Shown here piece after piece: positions 52,801 through 61,084 of a stretch of DNA of 64,000 nt. The position numbers were made by a program, and so were the translations under genes. The notes below the pieces were generated by a model, which saw only the letters and a program-made list of their open reading frames with translations, was not told where the DNA came from and searched no databases. Positions within the stretch are counted from its first letter, which is position 1; every line of letters begins with the position of its first letter. Source of the stretch: Zhengitettix transpicula (lineage: Eukaryota > Arthropoda > Insecta > Orthoptera > Tetrigidae); assembly GCA_037074705.1 (NCBI GenBank), contig CM073590.1, forward strand, positions 45,544,395-45,608,394, given 5' to 3'.

Positions 52801-55800
52801 GGGATGCGGAAGGGTAGAGGAAGGTAGCCAAGGGTTACTAGGGCCCCCGGGCTATGGTTTAAGGATCCTACCCGGCATTCGCCTAAAGAAATGCAGGGAA
52901 AACCCTAGAAAAACCTGCATCGGGTAGGTCGGGCATTTGGTACTTGTCCCACGCCCTTCCGATGACGGGAGAGGAGTTTGCTGTGGGGACGCAGCTTACC
53001 CCTCGCCATGCCTTGGCCTGTTTAGGAGGCAGCTGGCCGACTATTCCAATAGGAATAGCGGACAACTCTTGCCGTATGCCCAAGGTCTGCGACCCCGGAA
53101 CATACACCTCTCAAAACAGACCAAGGTGCCTCGGCATGTGGGAACCTTAGTTCAAAAAAACCAGAGAGATGTGAGAGCATCCCCAAAGGTAGCCCCCGCC
53201 AGAGCTCTCTGGGAAGGTTCACCTGCGAGAAATCCTCTCGCAGGCTTACTTCTCGGTATTTTCACTTAAAAGGCATACCCAACGGTAGCCCCTTCGTATC
53301 TCTCCTAAAAGGTTCTGCCTGCGAGAGAAATCTCCCTCGCAGGTTACCTGCGAGAGAATCCTCTCGCAGGCTTAGTTAAGTACACAAATTGAATAGTTCC
53401 CCGGGGTAATCTGTGAGAAAAATGACGTTTCGACTGCTAGCACTTGCAACTTCTTCCTGGCTGGAAGGATATGCAGTACCAGCCGTTGACATGTCGCTTT
53501 TCATAGAGAATATTCAAACTTTTCTTAATTCTATTCATTTTGTTTCTTAGATTATTCCGCCAAATATGGGATGGATTCATAATTTTACCTAAATTAATTG
53601 ACCACCCATAATTAGATTTTCATTGTGGAACAAATTTCAGTTATCCGTCATGTAGTCGGTATGATGTGACTAGATGAGTTTGACCTTTATACATATCAGT
53701 ATTTGGTCTTGCAGGAAACAAGTTGCTTCGTTTTATGAAACTGGGAACGTTTTAATAGATTTAGTCCAAGTTATTGTTAATACGTACATTTATTGAAAAT
53801 ATGACATCTAAAATGATTTTCTGCAATTTATATTCATGAGAGGTTTTACCTCGTGTTGTTGCAGGAACATGGAAACGCTTTTACATCTCCTGAAAGGCAG
53901 CTTGGGTACTGGCATTCTTGCCATGCCAATGGCTTTCAAACATTCTGGTTATATTGTTGGTGTTATTGGTACTGCAGTCATTGGACTAATTTGTACATAT
54001 TGTATTCACTTATTGGTAAGTTAGAATAAAATCGTTTAACTATGACTAATAAGCTTTAATAAATATGCACATTTGTGCCATGTATTATTTTAAAAAGTGA
54101 GTTGTTATAGACATTACTTATTTTACGACAATCAAACATCTTGGAAACTTAAACCTAAAAACTTTTCATAATCAATATAAATTTTATGGGGATAATTTTA
54201 TTATCTATTTTATTGGGGGTCGATGAAATATTTTATTCTGAAAAATCTGCTGTAAATTTCCATGTAGGTATAATCCGAGATCCACCAAAACGTGACTTGA
54301 GAAAATCCGATAACATGTCGTTGAACCCGTGGGAAAGATCATGGGTTCATCATGAACCGTCAAATTCATTTGTTTGGGAAAGAAAGAGGGAAGGAAATTT
54401 TGACGATTGTGATGCGATCACGAAAGAAGTCGACAATATTAATCGTCCGACTGTGTCCACAGTAACAAGTCGCCCTGGTAAACGCGAGAACCAATTCACA
54501 CTTGAGTCATAGATAGACATTTGATAATAATACATAATCCAACTGTGCAACTTCCACCAGGGTATTTCGCTATTACGGAATGAAGTCAACCTTTATCGGA
54601 CATTCTCCATGCTTTTCTATAAAACTGGCAGTTCTTTGATTGAAGAACACGCATTTATCCTCTTATATAACATATATATAACTAATTTTGTAAATTCCAA
54701 ATAAGATGGCATATATTTAAAATTATCTAAATTTTGCATAGTATGATTTCTATACTGCATACATGTTCTCACATTTTTCATCTTAAAAATTTCTGTCCAA
54801 AGTATAAGCTCTGAAAAATAATTTCAGCATAGTTGAATTTCGTACATAAAACTTAGGATGTACAAATAATTGGCATAAAATAGCACAAAACTCAAACATT
54901 TATTTTTTTCATTTAAGCAAATATAAAAAAAAATACAAAAGATTCATGTATTTCTAAATTATAAGTATATTTTGAGTACTTTTATTAATATAGTAATTCT
55001 AAAATTTATTGGATTTAAACGAAATATGATGGTGATTTGGAATGTGGTAAACCTGAGAAGAAAAGTAATTCTTACAAATTTCTTTTTCAAACTAGTTTCC
55101 TTTTAAATTTTTACACCATGCCCATCAATTTTCCAGTTCATTTAAAAAAAACTGTATGCATGCATATTGCAATCTCCTAGAAACGAGGTTTGTCTGAGCT
55201 ATACTTTCTTTATTCTTGGCAAATCTTCATCCAGCAATACATTTCCTTAGACTCGTGAGTTAAAACATGGAGTTCAATCCAGCAAATTTGGTGCTTGAGG
55301 AAGAAATTCACATTGTTTATCAGCAATACTGAAGGCGGGTCCATTTTTGTGGCAAAAGTGACACTTTTTCTATTGGTCCATGTGGATATGATTGAGCCTC
55401 TTAACTAGGAAACATCATAAATACAAGTTAATACGTTTTATTTGACTCTGATCTTAAGAACAAATAAATGGTAACTGTATGTATTGAATCAACTTTAAAC
55501 ATTAAAAATTCTAACTAAAATAAGCTTAATAGAAACTTGTAAACAAAATAAAGATTATTTGCTGTATTAAATTGCTCCAATTATTAATTTTCTCCAGTTA
55601 TTGTTTTTTGCTTTTTTACAAATAGTCAGAGTGCTTTAATTCATGAATTTGATGATGAACCTACATTTTGTCATCAGTCTCGTACACATGAGTTTTTTTT
55701 AAAAAAAGAATAAACATTGCTGAGAAATATTGATTGAGTGTGTGTCTGATCAACAGCAAAATGTGGTAACCCATCGCATATACATGTTTTCATAACCAAA

Positions 55801-58800
55801 TCTTCAAATAAAATGTTTTACACAATCTACCAATATTTTTTCAATCTCAGCAAGATTGCAGACCTTTCTATACTGTATTGTGGCTTTATAAGATGTTATA
55901 CTCACTTGAAACAATTAATAAGCGTCCTGAATGTTAGTCACCCACAGTGACAGTTTGACCAAATATTTGCCATTGAAACATATAGTTCAGATTAGTTTAA
56001 TATATAATTTAACACCTTAAACTTCTCATGATTAAGTATTTTATAACTATTCAAATATTATTACAACAATATTTGGATTGTCTACTAGCACAATGTGTGT
56101 GTCGAACCAAATAAATCTCTTCATTTTTTTCCCTTAAATTTGTAATAATTTTGTTTTTTTAGGCAGTAAAAGGAAACAGAGTGCAGCTTTTGTTAAATAC
56201 TTAATACCATATGTAAAAAAACACTTACTGCAAGCATTGATTGTTGCATGACAATCCAAATGAAGTCAATTATTGAAATTTGATTATTTATTGACATATC
56301 TGTGGGCAGTCAAAGCAAAGATTAACCAATAATAAGTGTCAACAATAACAATTATCTGTGGCAAGCATTATTTCATTATTTATTTGCATTATGTTAATGC
56401 TTAAAACAAAATGCATGAATCTATATTTTTTTCTCTTGTGTAACTTGAGGTACATACAGCTTTAGGCAACTGACTGTTGGTTCACAATTATAAAGATATA
56501 AAAAGATATTTTATCAAGTACTCGATAGCTCAAGTAATATGCTTTAAAATTAATTAAATACATATCCTAAATCTTTGAAAGTAAAATATCAATTTATATT
56601 TTTCACAATGTTTAGGTCAAATCACAGTTTCTGCTATGCAAGAGAGGAAAAATTCCAAGTCTGAACTACCAAGATACAGCAACAGCTGCACTCATGGAAG
56701 GACCAAAGTTTTTAAGACCAGTAGCTCCATATGCAGGGTAAGTGGTAAATATTTCACTGAACAAATTGTAACTTTATTGAAGTTTATTTTTTACACTAAC
56801 TTGTTTTTTAGAATTGTTCTATTTGGTTTTCAATAGAAATTTAAGTCCAAATGTGACACTTATATTAGAATAAAGAAAAGTCATTCCTTGTTAATTCTGC
56901 AGTTACAAGAAAATATACAGCTAAAATTAATTTTTTATTTGCTATATTTGTTAAAAACTAGTGTTTTTAAGCATATACATCCAATTTAATTAGTAGTTCA
57001 CTCTATTAAAAGTTGTAATTATCTTAATATTCAGTTATAATGTGCTGTTTCCATAAAATTAATTATCTTTTTTAATGTGTCGGTGTGAATCATTAAGTCC
57101 AAAATTTCAAATATATGGTACAATTTTTACAATGAAATTTCATTTCATATCAAATCCATACAAGATTATTAGATACCAAGGCAGTTCACAGATTGTCATA
57201 TTACTCATCAATATTTTATTTTGGGTCACCATGTACAGTATGCCAATTGTCCTTGGTCTTATCATTGGCTTTCTTGGCCATTTTTGTGAAATTGGATAGG
57301 AGGTCATTATGACCAAATAAAAGTTTCACTACAGTCATTTCTGGCTTACCTATCTATGGTTTACCATGACACCACCACATTGGATGCAAAGATTAGACAT
57401 GCAAGCATTAATTTGGCTCTGGAATATTTTGATATTATTCATAAAAATATATACATGTTCATATATTAATTTTTTTCTTGATTTATAGGCACATTGTGAA
57501 TTCATTCTTGTTGATCTACCAGCTTGGTACCTGCTGTGCGTATGTTGTTTTTGTAGCATACAACATCAAACAGGTTGGTCAATATTAATTAATTTAAGTA
57601 TGTGTCACAATGTGAAGGAAAATATGTGCTAAACAATTGAAATCATTTTGAGGACCACACTGAACAGTATGGATAAATGTAATGTAGTGGCTGACAATGG
57701 CTACATGCATGTAGATTACCTAAAGTACATAATTAAGGAATACCACTGACACTGATTGTCCGCGCTATTGGCTCTCTGACCTACAAACTAACTTGGTACC
57801 TATCTCAAACACTAACAACCAATATAGGATGAACTACATCACTTGTCGAAGATTTGTTTGACTTCATAAAGAAAATTAAAGGAGTTCATCTACAAGACTC
57901 CAAATTTATTGGTCAGTTTTTATTAATGTCATTAATCACAAAGGTACCAATAGGGGAAGTAATACACCCAATAGAAAATGAATTCTGCATAAAGGTGGTT
58001 CAGCTGTTCAGGCATTGTCACTACAACTTATTTAAATTGAAGAGAAAATGCTATGAACAAAGTGATGGCTACAGGGAATCTGCTACCTCCCATTCTAGCA
58101 AACTTTAATGTGGAGACTTTCAAAACTCAAGCTATCATGATGAAAGTATATGTGGATGACACATTATAATTAGGCCACACGAAAGACACAACTTGGAAGA
58201 CTTTTTCAAACACACAACAACATACACCCCAACATCAAAATCTGGCATTTTTAAATGTGTTGGTAACCCAAAAAGTTAATGGATTTTTTAGCACACATAT
58301 ACAAAAAACCAACACAGACAAATTGATATATGAATGACAAATCCCACCATCACAAGAACAGGAGCAGGGCATTATAAAACCATTATTTCCCTTGAAAAAA
58401 TAGTGACCAAGCAAGTTTAGCAGAGGAAAAAGCAGGTCTGATGCTGGCACTAAACCAGAATGGTTACAATGAAAGAACTATATATATAAAACAGTTCAAG
58501 AAAATGTGACAAGGTCAAATTAAATAACACATTGGAATAGGAAAGAGAGACAACAATGATGGCTTACCTGAAATCAGTAGTTGGTCCAGTCTGGCATAGT
58601 TGTAACTTCAAATTTTCCATTGTCAGGAAGGAAGATCTGAACTGTGTGCTGGCCAAGCATATATATATATATATATATTGTAATAAACAAAGTATTAAAA
58701 AATCAAAACCCCATGATGTGGTGCCAATTAATGTAGTAATCTTTTTAGAATAAAACAAAATCACCTCATTGTGGCATGAATTAATGTGATATACAAATTT

Positions 58801-60325
58801 TAGAATCAAATTTAACTATTGATGATTTGGTAAATGAAATAACTATTAACCAATTAAATTTTAAATACAGAAACATTTTATTACCATTTATTTACAATGC
58901 CGACTGTTGTCTACAATACCTGGGCCACAATATCATGCTGACAATATAAATATTAAATAATTTGTACAATCCTTTCATTACAAATATTGGTGGTTACTAC
59001 AATATATATAGAACACTCAAAAATGTCAACACTATTAAACAACAACAGATAATGACATCTTTCGCTATGTCTAGATGTCAATGTTCAATGGTGTTAGCAA
59101 ATGGCATCCTAAAAATTGCTTTTATTCTGCTCAGTACTGGAATACTAGAATGTCACACTATTAGTGATAGACCTACTTAGAATGAATTCATGTCTAAATA
59201 AAACTTTTTTTAATTTAGTCATTCTTTCTCATCTTTACATCGACACCTTAATGTCTGACTGAGCTCTCAACCCACTTCTTTTCATCAATCATTATTCTGG
59301 ATTTCCTGCATCCTGAGAGTCCTTCTGTAAGTGTAGCCAAGTCTTCCCAAATGTAGCCTCTCACCCAGGCCTCAATAATTTTTCATTCCTTTCTCATGTT
59401 GATGTGCATTCTAGCTTGTTTTCCTTACCTGAATCCCAGGTCAACCATTTTCATAAATTCTCCTACACTAATAATTATATTTTCTTATTTGAATGCAGCT
59501 TTACAACCAATGACTGCGAGGGTCAAAATGCTTGTCGAATTTCACTGAGCAGTCAGACCTCATTTATATTTTTATTAATTCTTATCATCTATTCATTTTG
59601 CATATGATGATGAAATTGTTCTAAAAGTAAGTGCAACAGTCGGTCATTTTTTCTGTAATGTGTACTTTACATTTATTGTGTGTATATATATATATATCCC
59701 CGGTGGCCGAGATGGTTAAGGCCTCTGTGTACTAAGCAGAATACGTGGGTTCAAGTCCCGCCTGGGTCAAATATTTTCAGTCTTTCCTTCTTCTTCCATC
59801 CTTCTCTCTGCTTTGAACATATGCTTTTCTATGTGCGTAATTCTTCGCCCGAGCATATGAATTCAAATAAAGCGCAATCCTCCTATTTTCTCCTATTTAT
59901 TTCTATCCTTCCTCACTATCCAAGTTTAAATGTGAATTAATTCCTTAAATGGATTCTCCTAATATTGTATATATATATATATATATATATTTCATTTACA
60001 TTTATTTAGGATGTTTCCTCTACATTAACCTTTTTTTTAAAATTTGCAGGTCACAGATCAGTACTACGATGGATTGGACCTCCGTATCTATATGGCTGCT
60101 CTTCTGCTACCTTTAATCTTAATCAATTGGGTGCGAAACCTTAAATTTCTGGCACCATTTTCAACAGTAGCAAACATTCTTACTTTTATTGGTTTTGGTA
60201 TAACAATTTACTACCTATTTTCAGAGGATGGCATAAGTATAGATGATAAAATAACTTTTGGAAAAGTTGAAGAATTTCCATTATTCTTTGGAACTGTTCT
60301 GTTTGCTTTGGAAGCAATTGGTGTA
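40831..60325 (+). CDS. Proton-coupled amino acid transporter (SLC36/PAT-like), 7 coding exons, 3' incomplete
   Basis: This is the only clear cellular gene. Coding exons are 40831-40884, 42368-42423, 46454-46576, 53865-54015, 56616-56737, 57489-57573 and 60050-60325. All have GT-AG introns, and joined they give 289 uninterrupted codons. Residues about 1-78 are hydrophilic and probably cytosolic. The motif DHPTTNMETLLHLLKGSLGT, followed by GILAMPMAF, is the family signature covering the loop before TM1 and TM1 itself. TM2 follows, then the CKRGKIPSLNY loop, then further membrane segments ending in FALEAIGV. The family (AA_trans, APC superfamily) couples H+ to uptake or lysosomal efflux of small neutral amino acids; insect members act in growth and TOR signalling. 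PATs are usually about 450-500 aa, so roughly the last 170-200 residues lie beyond the window. The paralogue cannot be decided from this part. Confidence 0.93.
40885..42367 (+). other. Transporter intron 1
   Basis: This is a GT-AG intron of about 1.5 kb after the start-codon exon. It contains the minus-strand tRNA-derived SINE at 41294-41425. Open frames at 41392-41726 on both strands cross that SINE and are not genes. Confidence 0.75.
41294..41425 (-). mobile_element. tRNA-derived SINE, family S, copy 2
   Basis: On the minus strand cgagtagttcagtggtaag forms the A box and D-arm. An anticodon-like loop gtactaa follows, then the B-box region tgggattgatttccgac. The body (tccgtatctgttaattcag, then tttcatagtctttagtgct) is shared with copy 1. 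It lies in transporter intron 1. Confidence 0.65.
42368..42423 (+). CDS. Transporter coding exon 2
   Basis: The acceptor tttttttgtctttccacag precedes the exon and the donor gtaagt follows it. The 56 nt encode KNEKNLNSNVTEDKDPEA plus a split Leu codon (TT|G). The peptide is a charged, low-complexity part of the N-terminal tail; such tails are poorly conserved among PATs. The call rests on strong splice signals and frame compatibility with both neighbours. Confidence 0.75.
43372..45390. repeat. Minisatellite, 24/25-bp unit, about 80 copies
   Basis: The unit is atctaacttctccatctt plus 6-8 A. It varies as ccatactt, ctatatc and aaaacaaa. A block of ctatatc units followed by ctatctt occurs twice, about 545 bp apart (near 43620-43700 and 44165-44265), showing duplication of multi-unit blocks. 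The left edge grades into single diverged copies (actaaagtctaacttctc). It fills half of transporter intron 2. Confidence 0.95.
46070..46115 (+). ncRNA. Hammerhead-ribozyme-like motif
   Basis: The order is TTGAAGA (canonical CTGANGA with one change), then ggtgac / loop tgtgcca / gtcgtc as a 6-bp stem with two wobbles, then GAAAC and GTC. It lies in transporter intron 2. No linked Penelope coding remnant is seen. Confidence 0.42.
46454..46576 (+). CDS. Transporter coding exon 3
   Basis: The acceptor ttgtctgttgcag precedes the exon and the donor gtgagg follows it. The 123 nt complete the Leu codon and encode a histidine-rich N-terminal segment with DLHHHLVKRR, ending in EYHPHAMRLVDHPTT. The last Thr codon is split AC|G with the next exon. 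The pattern Y-x-P-H, then x-x-DHPTT just before TM1, matches the family's pre-TM1 region. Confidence 0.88.
47746..48269 (+). mobile_element. R1 retroposon copy k with perfect target-site duplication
   Basis: The 524-bp element lies in transporter intron 3. It starts aggcagtacctgcgagggatg (B-type module) and ends gtagcctgatatcctaaaaaaat. It is flanked by the 15-bp direct repeat acaggacctttcgga at 47731-47745 and 48270-48284, without mismatch. This shows that B-type copies insert as complete units. Confidence 0.9.
48929..49114. repeat. Inverted repeat with 50-bp perfect arms (Penelope-type ends)
   Basis: 48955-49004 and 49040-49089 are exact reverse complements of each other over 50 bp. Homology extends outward to about 75 bp with a few mismatches. 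The spacer is 35 bp. Both arms read agaaacgttgtgtgg outward, like the ends of Penelope-like elements, in which inverted terminal repeats are known. A transcript would fold into a long hairpin. The ORF at 48997-49257 is incidental. Confidence 0.7.
48984..49012 (-). ncRNA. Hammerhead-like motif with intact CTGACGA core
   Basis: On the minus strand the order is CTGACGA, aa, GGGA / loop caagga / TCCC, a, GAAAC. All seven bases of the CUGANGA box and the GAAAC are present. Stem II is short, with an A-A mismatch next to the core. The other arm of the inverted repeat carries the same stem and GAAAC but a decayed core. Confidence 0.45.
49708..49865 (-). mobile_element. R1 fragment, very degenerate
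   Basis: Minus-strand matches are recognisable in order: cgtggtggtg, cataggataagaatagattt, gatgcgtaaaggagag, and agtacttatcccaca near the end. Divergence is high, so the exact limits are uncertain. Confidence 0.4.
50428..50916 (-). mobile_element. R1 retroposon copy m, with a (GA)n expansion
   Basis: This diverged, nearly full-length minus-strand copy has the B-type 5' module (ctacgtctctccagaaaggttccgcctgcgag). A pure (AG)n run at about 50831-50854 has grown where other copies read agagagatg. It lies in transporter intron 3. Confidence 0.72.
50950..51185 (+). pseudogene. Transposase HTH fragment (DUF4817/mariner-like), frameshifted
   Basis: In shifting plus-strand frames the pieces RLREMGTFKARRS, FLEKVHHDRE, KPSTSTRNIGHAMNVPYSSV and RDQQLRP appear in order. 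The pattern TG-x-F-x-x-RR, P-x-x-STR-x-I/L, a second helix and a V-L-x-x-QQL-x-P element is that of paired-type HTH domains at the start of mariner-like transposases and DUF4817 proteins. Stops and frameshifts make it dead. The overlapping minus-strand ORFs are shadows. Confidence 0.42.
52170..53381 (-). mobile_element. R1 retroposon copy n, interrupted by copy o
   Basis: The minus-strand element occupies 52170-52712 and 53278-53381, split by a second R1. Outer flanks are the perfect 11-bp repeat acacaaattga (52159-52169, 53382-53392). In sense orientation its 5' end holds a GCCTGCGAGAG hairpin, then a B-type module, then an A-type module, so it is longer (about 650 bp) than other copies. The poly-A tail is the T-run at 52170-52180. 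Confidence 0.88.
52713..53263 (-). mobile_element. R1 retroposon copy o, full length, nested in copy n
   Basis: The 551-bp element is flanked by the perfect 14-bp duplication acttaaaaggcata (52699-52712, 53264-53277), which lies inside copy n. It has a 13-T run (poly-A in sense) and an A-type 5' module. The sense 5' terminus is gaaaataccgagaagtaagcc. It gives the clearest definition of a complete R1 unit. Confidence 0.92.
53424..53460 (-). ncRNA. Weak hammerhead-like motif
   Basis: On the minus strand GGAAGA is followed by a stem (gttgc / gcagt, with wobbles) and GAAAC GTC. The CUGANGA box is altered at its first two bases. It resembles the other Penelope-type motifs in the window in layout. 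Confidence 0.28.
53865..54015 (+). CDS. Transporter coding exon 4 (TM1-TM2, family signature)
   Basis: The acceptor tcgtgttgttgcag precedes the exon and the donor gtaagt follows it. It encodes NMETLLHLLKGSLGTGILAM, then PMAFKHSGY, then a very hydrophobic TM2 ending in CIHLL, in phase 0. The METLLHLLKGSLGTGIL stretch is the most conserved sequence of SLC36/PAT proteins. The GTG segment is the unwound, substrate-binding part of TM1 in APC-fold transporters. This exon makes the family assignment firm. Confidence 0.96.
54016..56615 (+). other. Transporter intron 4
   Basis: This is an AT-rich GT-AG intron of 2.6 kb. Its only notable feature is the 108-codon open frame at 54186-54512. Nothing recognisable is seen from 54520 to 56600. 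Confidence 0.75.
54186..54512 (+). other. Intronic open frame of 108 codons, unrecognised
   Basis: The frame lies in transporter intron 4. From about 54270 on, base composition is more GC-rich and codon-like than the surrounding intron, with a hydrophilic product containing NPWERSWVHHEP. The frame ends with TAG. A possible acceptor (catgtag at 54261-54267) would not keep frame with the preceding exon. It may be a relic of an inserted cDNA or a chance ORF. Confidence 0.15.
56616..56737 (+). CDS. Transporter coding exon 5
   Basis: The acceptor cacaatgtttag precedes the exon and the donor gtaagt follows G56737. It encodes VKSQFLLCKRGKIPSLNY, then QDTATAALMEGPKFLRPVAP, then YAG (split codon GG|G). 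This corresponds to the cytosolic loop after TM2, where related proteins carry a Cys-Arg-basic cluster, then a P-x-L-x-Y/F motif and a GP-x-x-L/F-R element. An internal AG at 56626-56627 could be mistaken for the acceptor; starting at 56616 restores the conserved VK-x-x-x-x-LC motif. Confidence 0.9.
57489..57573 (+). CDS. Transporter coding exon 6 (TM3)
   Basis: The acceptor ttgatttatag precedes the exon and the donor gttggt follows it. The 85 nt complete a Gly codon and encode HIVNSFLLIYQLGTCCAYVV followed by FVAYNIKQ, in phase 0. The membrane segment with Y-Q-L-G-x-C-x-x-Y-x-x-F-V/I-A is characteristic of TM3 in PAT proteins. Confidence 0.92.
57710..58640 (+). pseudogene. Penelope-like element reverse transcriptase, degraded
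   Basis: In one frame with stops the sequence reads LPKVHN, then RAIGSLTYKL, LSQTLTTNIG, and an 84-codon open part starting FDFIKKIKGVHLQDSKFIGQ. After frameshifts the catalytic YVDD appears at 58149-58160, followed by KPTQ-like and ENVTR-like remnants. The order matches Penelope-like reverse transcriptases: the LPKVHK finger motif, the D-containing motif A region, then YxDD. Several stops and frameshifts make it non-functional. It lies in transporter intron 6, same strand. Confidence 0.8.
58662..58679. repeat. (TA)n microsatellite
   Basis: Short TA run at the end of the Penelope-like remnant. Confidence 0.85.
59698..59768 (+). mobile_element. tRNA-like cloverleaf with ACT anticodon loop (SINE head or tRNA pseudogene)
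   Basis: The sequence folds as a type-I tRNA. The D-arm contains gccgagatggttaaggc. The anticodon arm is tctgt-gtactaa-gcaga, with T33, ACT and A37. A 4-nt variable loop follows, then the T-arm gtggg-ttcaagt-cccgc. The acceptor stem has two mismatched pairs, and tRNA-Ser would need a long variable arm. It is therefore read as a tRNA-derived retroposon head. Confidence 0.55.
59969..59990. repeat. (TA)n microsatellite
   Basis: Short TA run about 60 bases before the acceptor of coding exon 7. Confidence 0.85.
60050..60325 (+). CDS. Transporter coding exon 7 (TM4-TM6 region)
   Basis: The acceptor ttaaaatttgcag precedes the exon and the donor gtaagt follows it. The exon has 92 codons in phase 0. 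It starts VTDQYYDGLDLRIYMAALLL and contains the helices PLILINWVRNLKFLAPFS and NILTFIGFGITIYYLF, a loop with KITFGKVEEFPLFFGTVLFA, and the end LEAIGV. The motifs WVRNLK-x-LAP-x-S and F-x-G-T-x-x-FALE-I-G-V are strongly conserved in the SLC36 family. The next exon should begin with the P-x-E-N/K-x-M motif and lies after 64000 or unrecognised in this intron. Confidence 0.95.
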
Positions 60326-61084
60326 GTAAGTAAACATGTATTGTGCTTAATTTATTAAGACATACTTTTATGAGATTAGGAAGATGAGATTGTGAAAATT
60401 AACTCCCTAATGGATTTAATAACTTTTTTCAATGCAGTTATTCAAATTAAAGTCACAAAGTAAAAATTAAGTAAAAATTTAAATTTAAATCAAATTAGTG
60501 CAGGCTGCATTACTAAGCCCAATTTCATTCTTAGTTAAAACCTCTTTCATTATTATGACTACATGGCATAAATTTGATGCATTATTTATCTGATTCATCA
60601 TATATTGGCACTTTACGTTTTCTCGTTATCACTGTTATGCTACTTTCTTCCAAAACCAAGTAAAATTGAGGTATTACTATCTGGATGCCTGTTACTCATA
60701 TGGGAAAAACATAATGCATAGTTTTTAAGGTAGGGTTAGCTCTTGGCCCAATGTATTGAAATGATTGGGCATCTACAATTTCTTTAGTTCATTACTTATA
60801 ACTCATTATTCCAGTATTAAGATATCTTATTCAATAGTTTATGCCTATATAATTATTATCTCACCTATTCTTGAGAATTAAGATTTTATAAATTTGGCCG
60901 AGTTTTAAATTATTCAATGGTGTATGTCAATTTAAGATAGACACCGAGAAAATCTGTTTACCCTTTTTTCAGTAAGTTGGCTCAAAATTGGTCCAACTGT
61001 TTTCTTGTTAAAAGCAACCAGTTGGCCTGACAGACAAAAATTTAGATTATTTCAGATACTTAAAATGTGTTGTTTTCAGAAGTA

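Larger units (their letters stand above)
46577..53864 (+). other. Transporter intron 3
   Basis: This is the largest internal intron seen (about 7.3 kb). It has absorbed five R1 retroposon copies, an inverted-repeat Penelope-type end, a transposase fragment and another hammerhead-like motif. The stretch 51186-52158 is plain AT-rich sequence. Confidence 0.75.
57574..60049 (+). other. Transporter intron 6
   Basis: This is a GT-AG intron of about 2.5 kb. It hosts a same-strand, degraded Penelope-like reverse transcriptase (57710-58640) and a tRNA-like/SINE head (59698-59768). Between them the sequence is AT-rich without a supported gene. Confidence 0.75.

Noticed and set aside
52937..53269. 110-codon plus-strand ORF
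   Set aside because: Antisense of R1 copy o; no start context, no domain, and it overlaps other frames of equal length.
59698..59768. Functional tRNA-Ser(ACT) gene
   Set aside because: Acceptor stem has two mismatches and the long variable arm of tRNA-Ser is absent; a SINE head explains it better.
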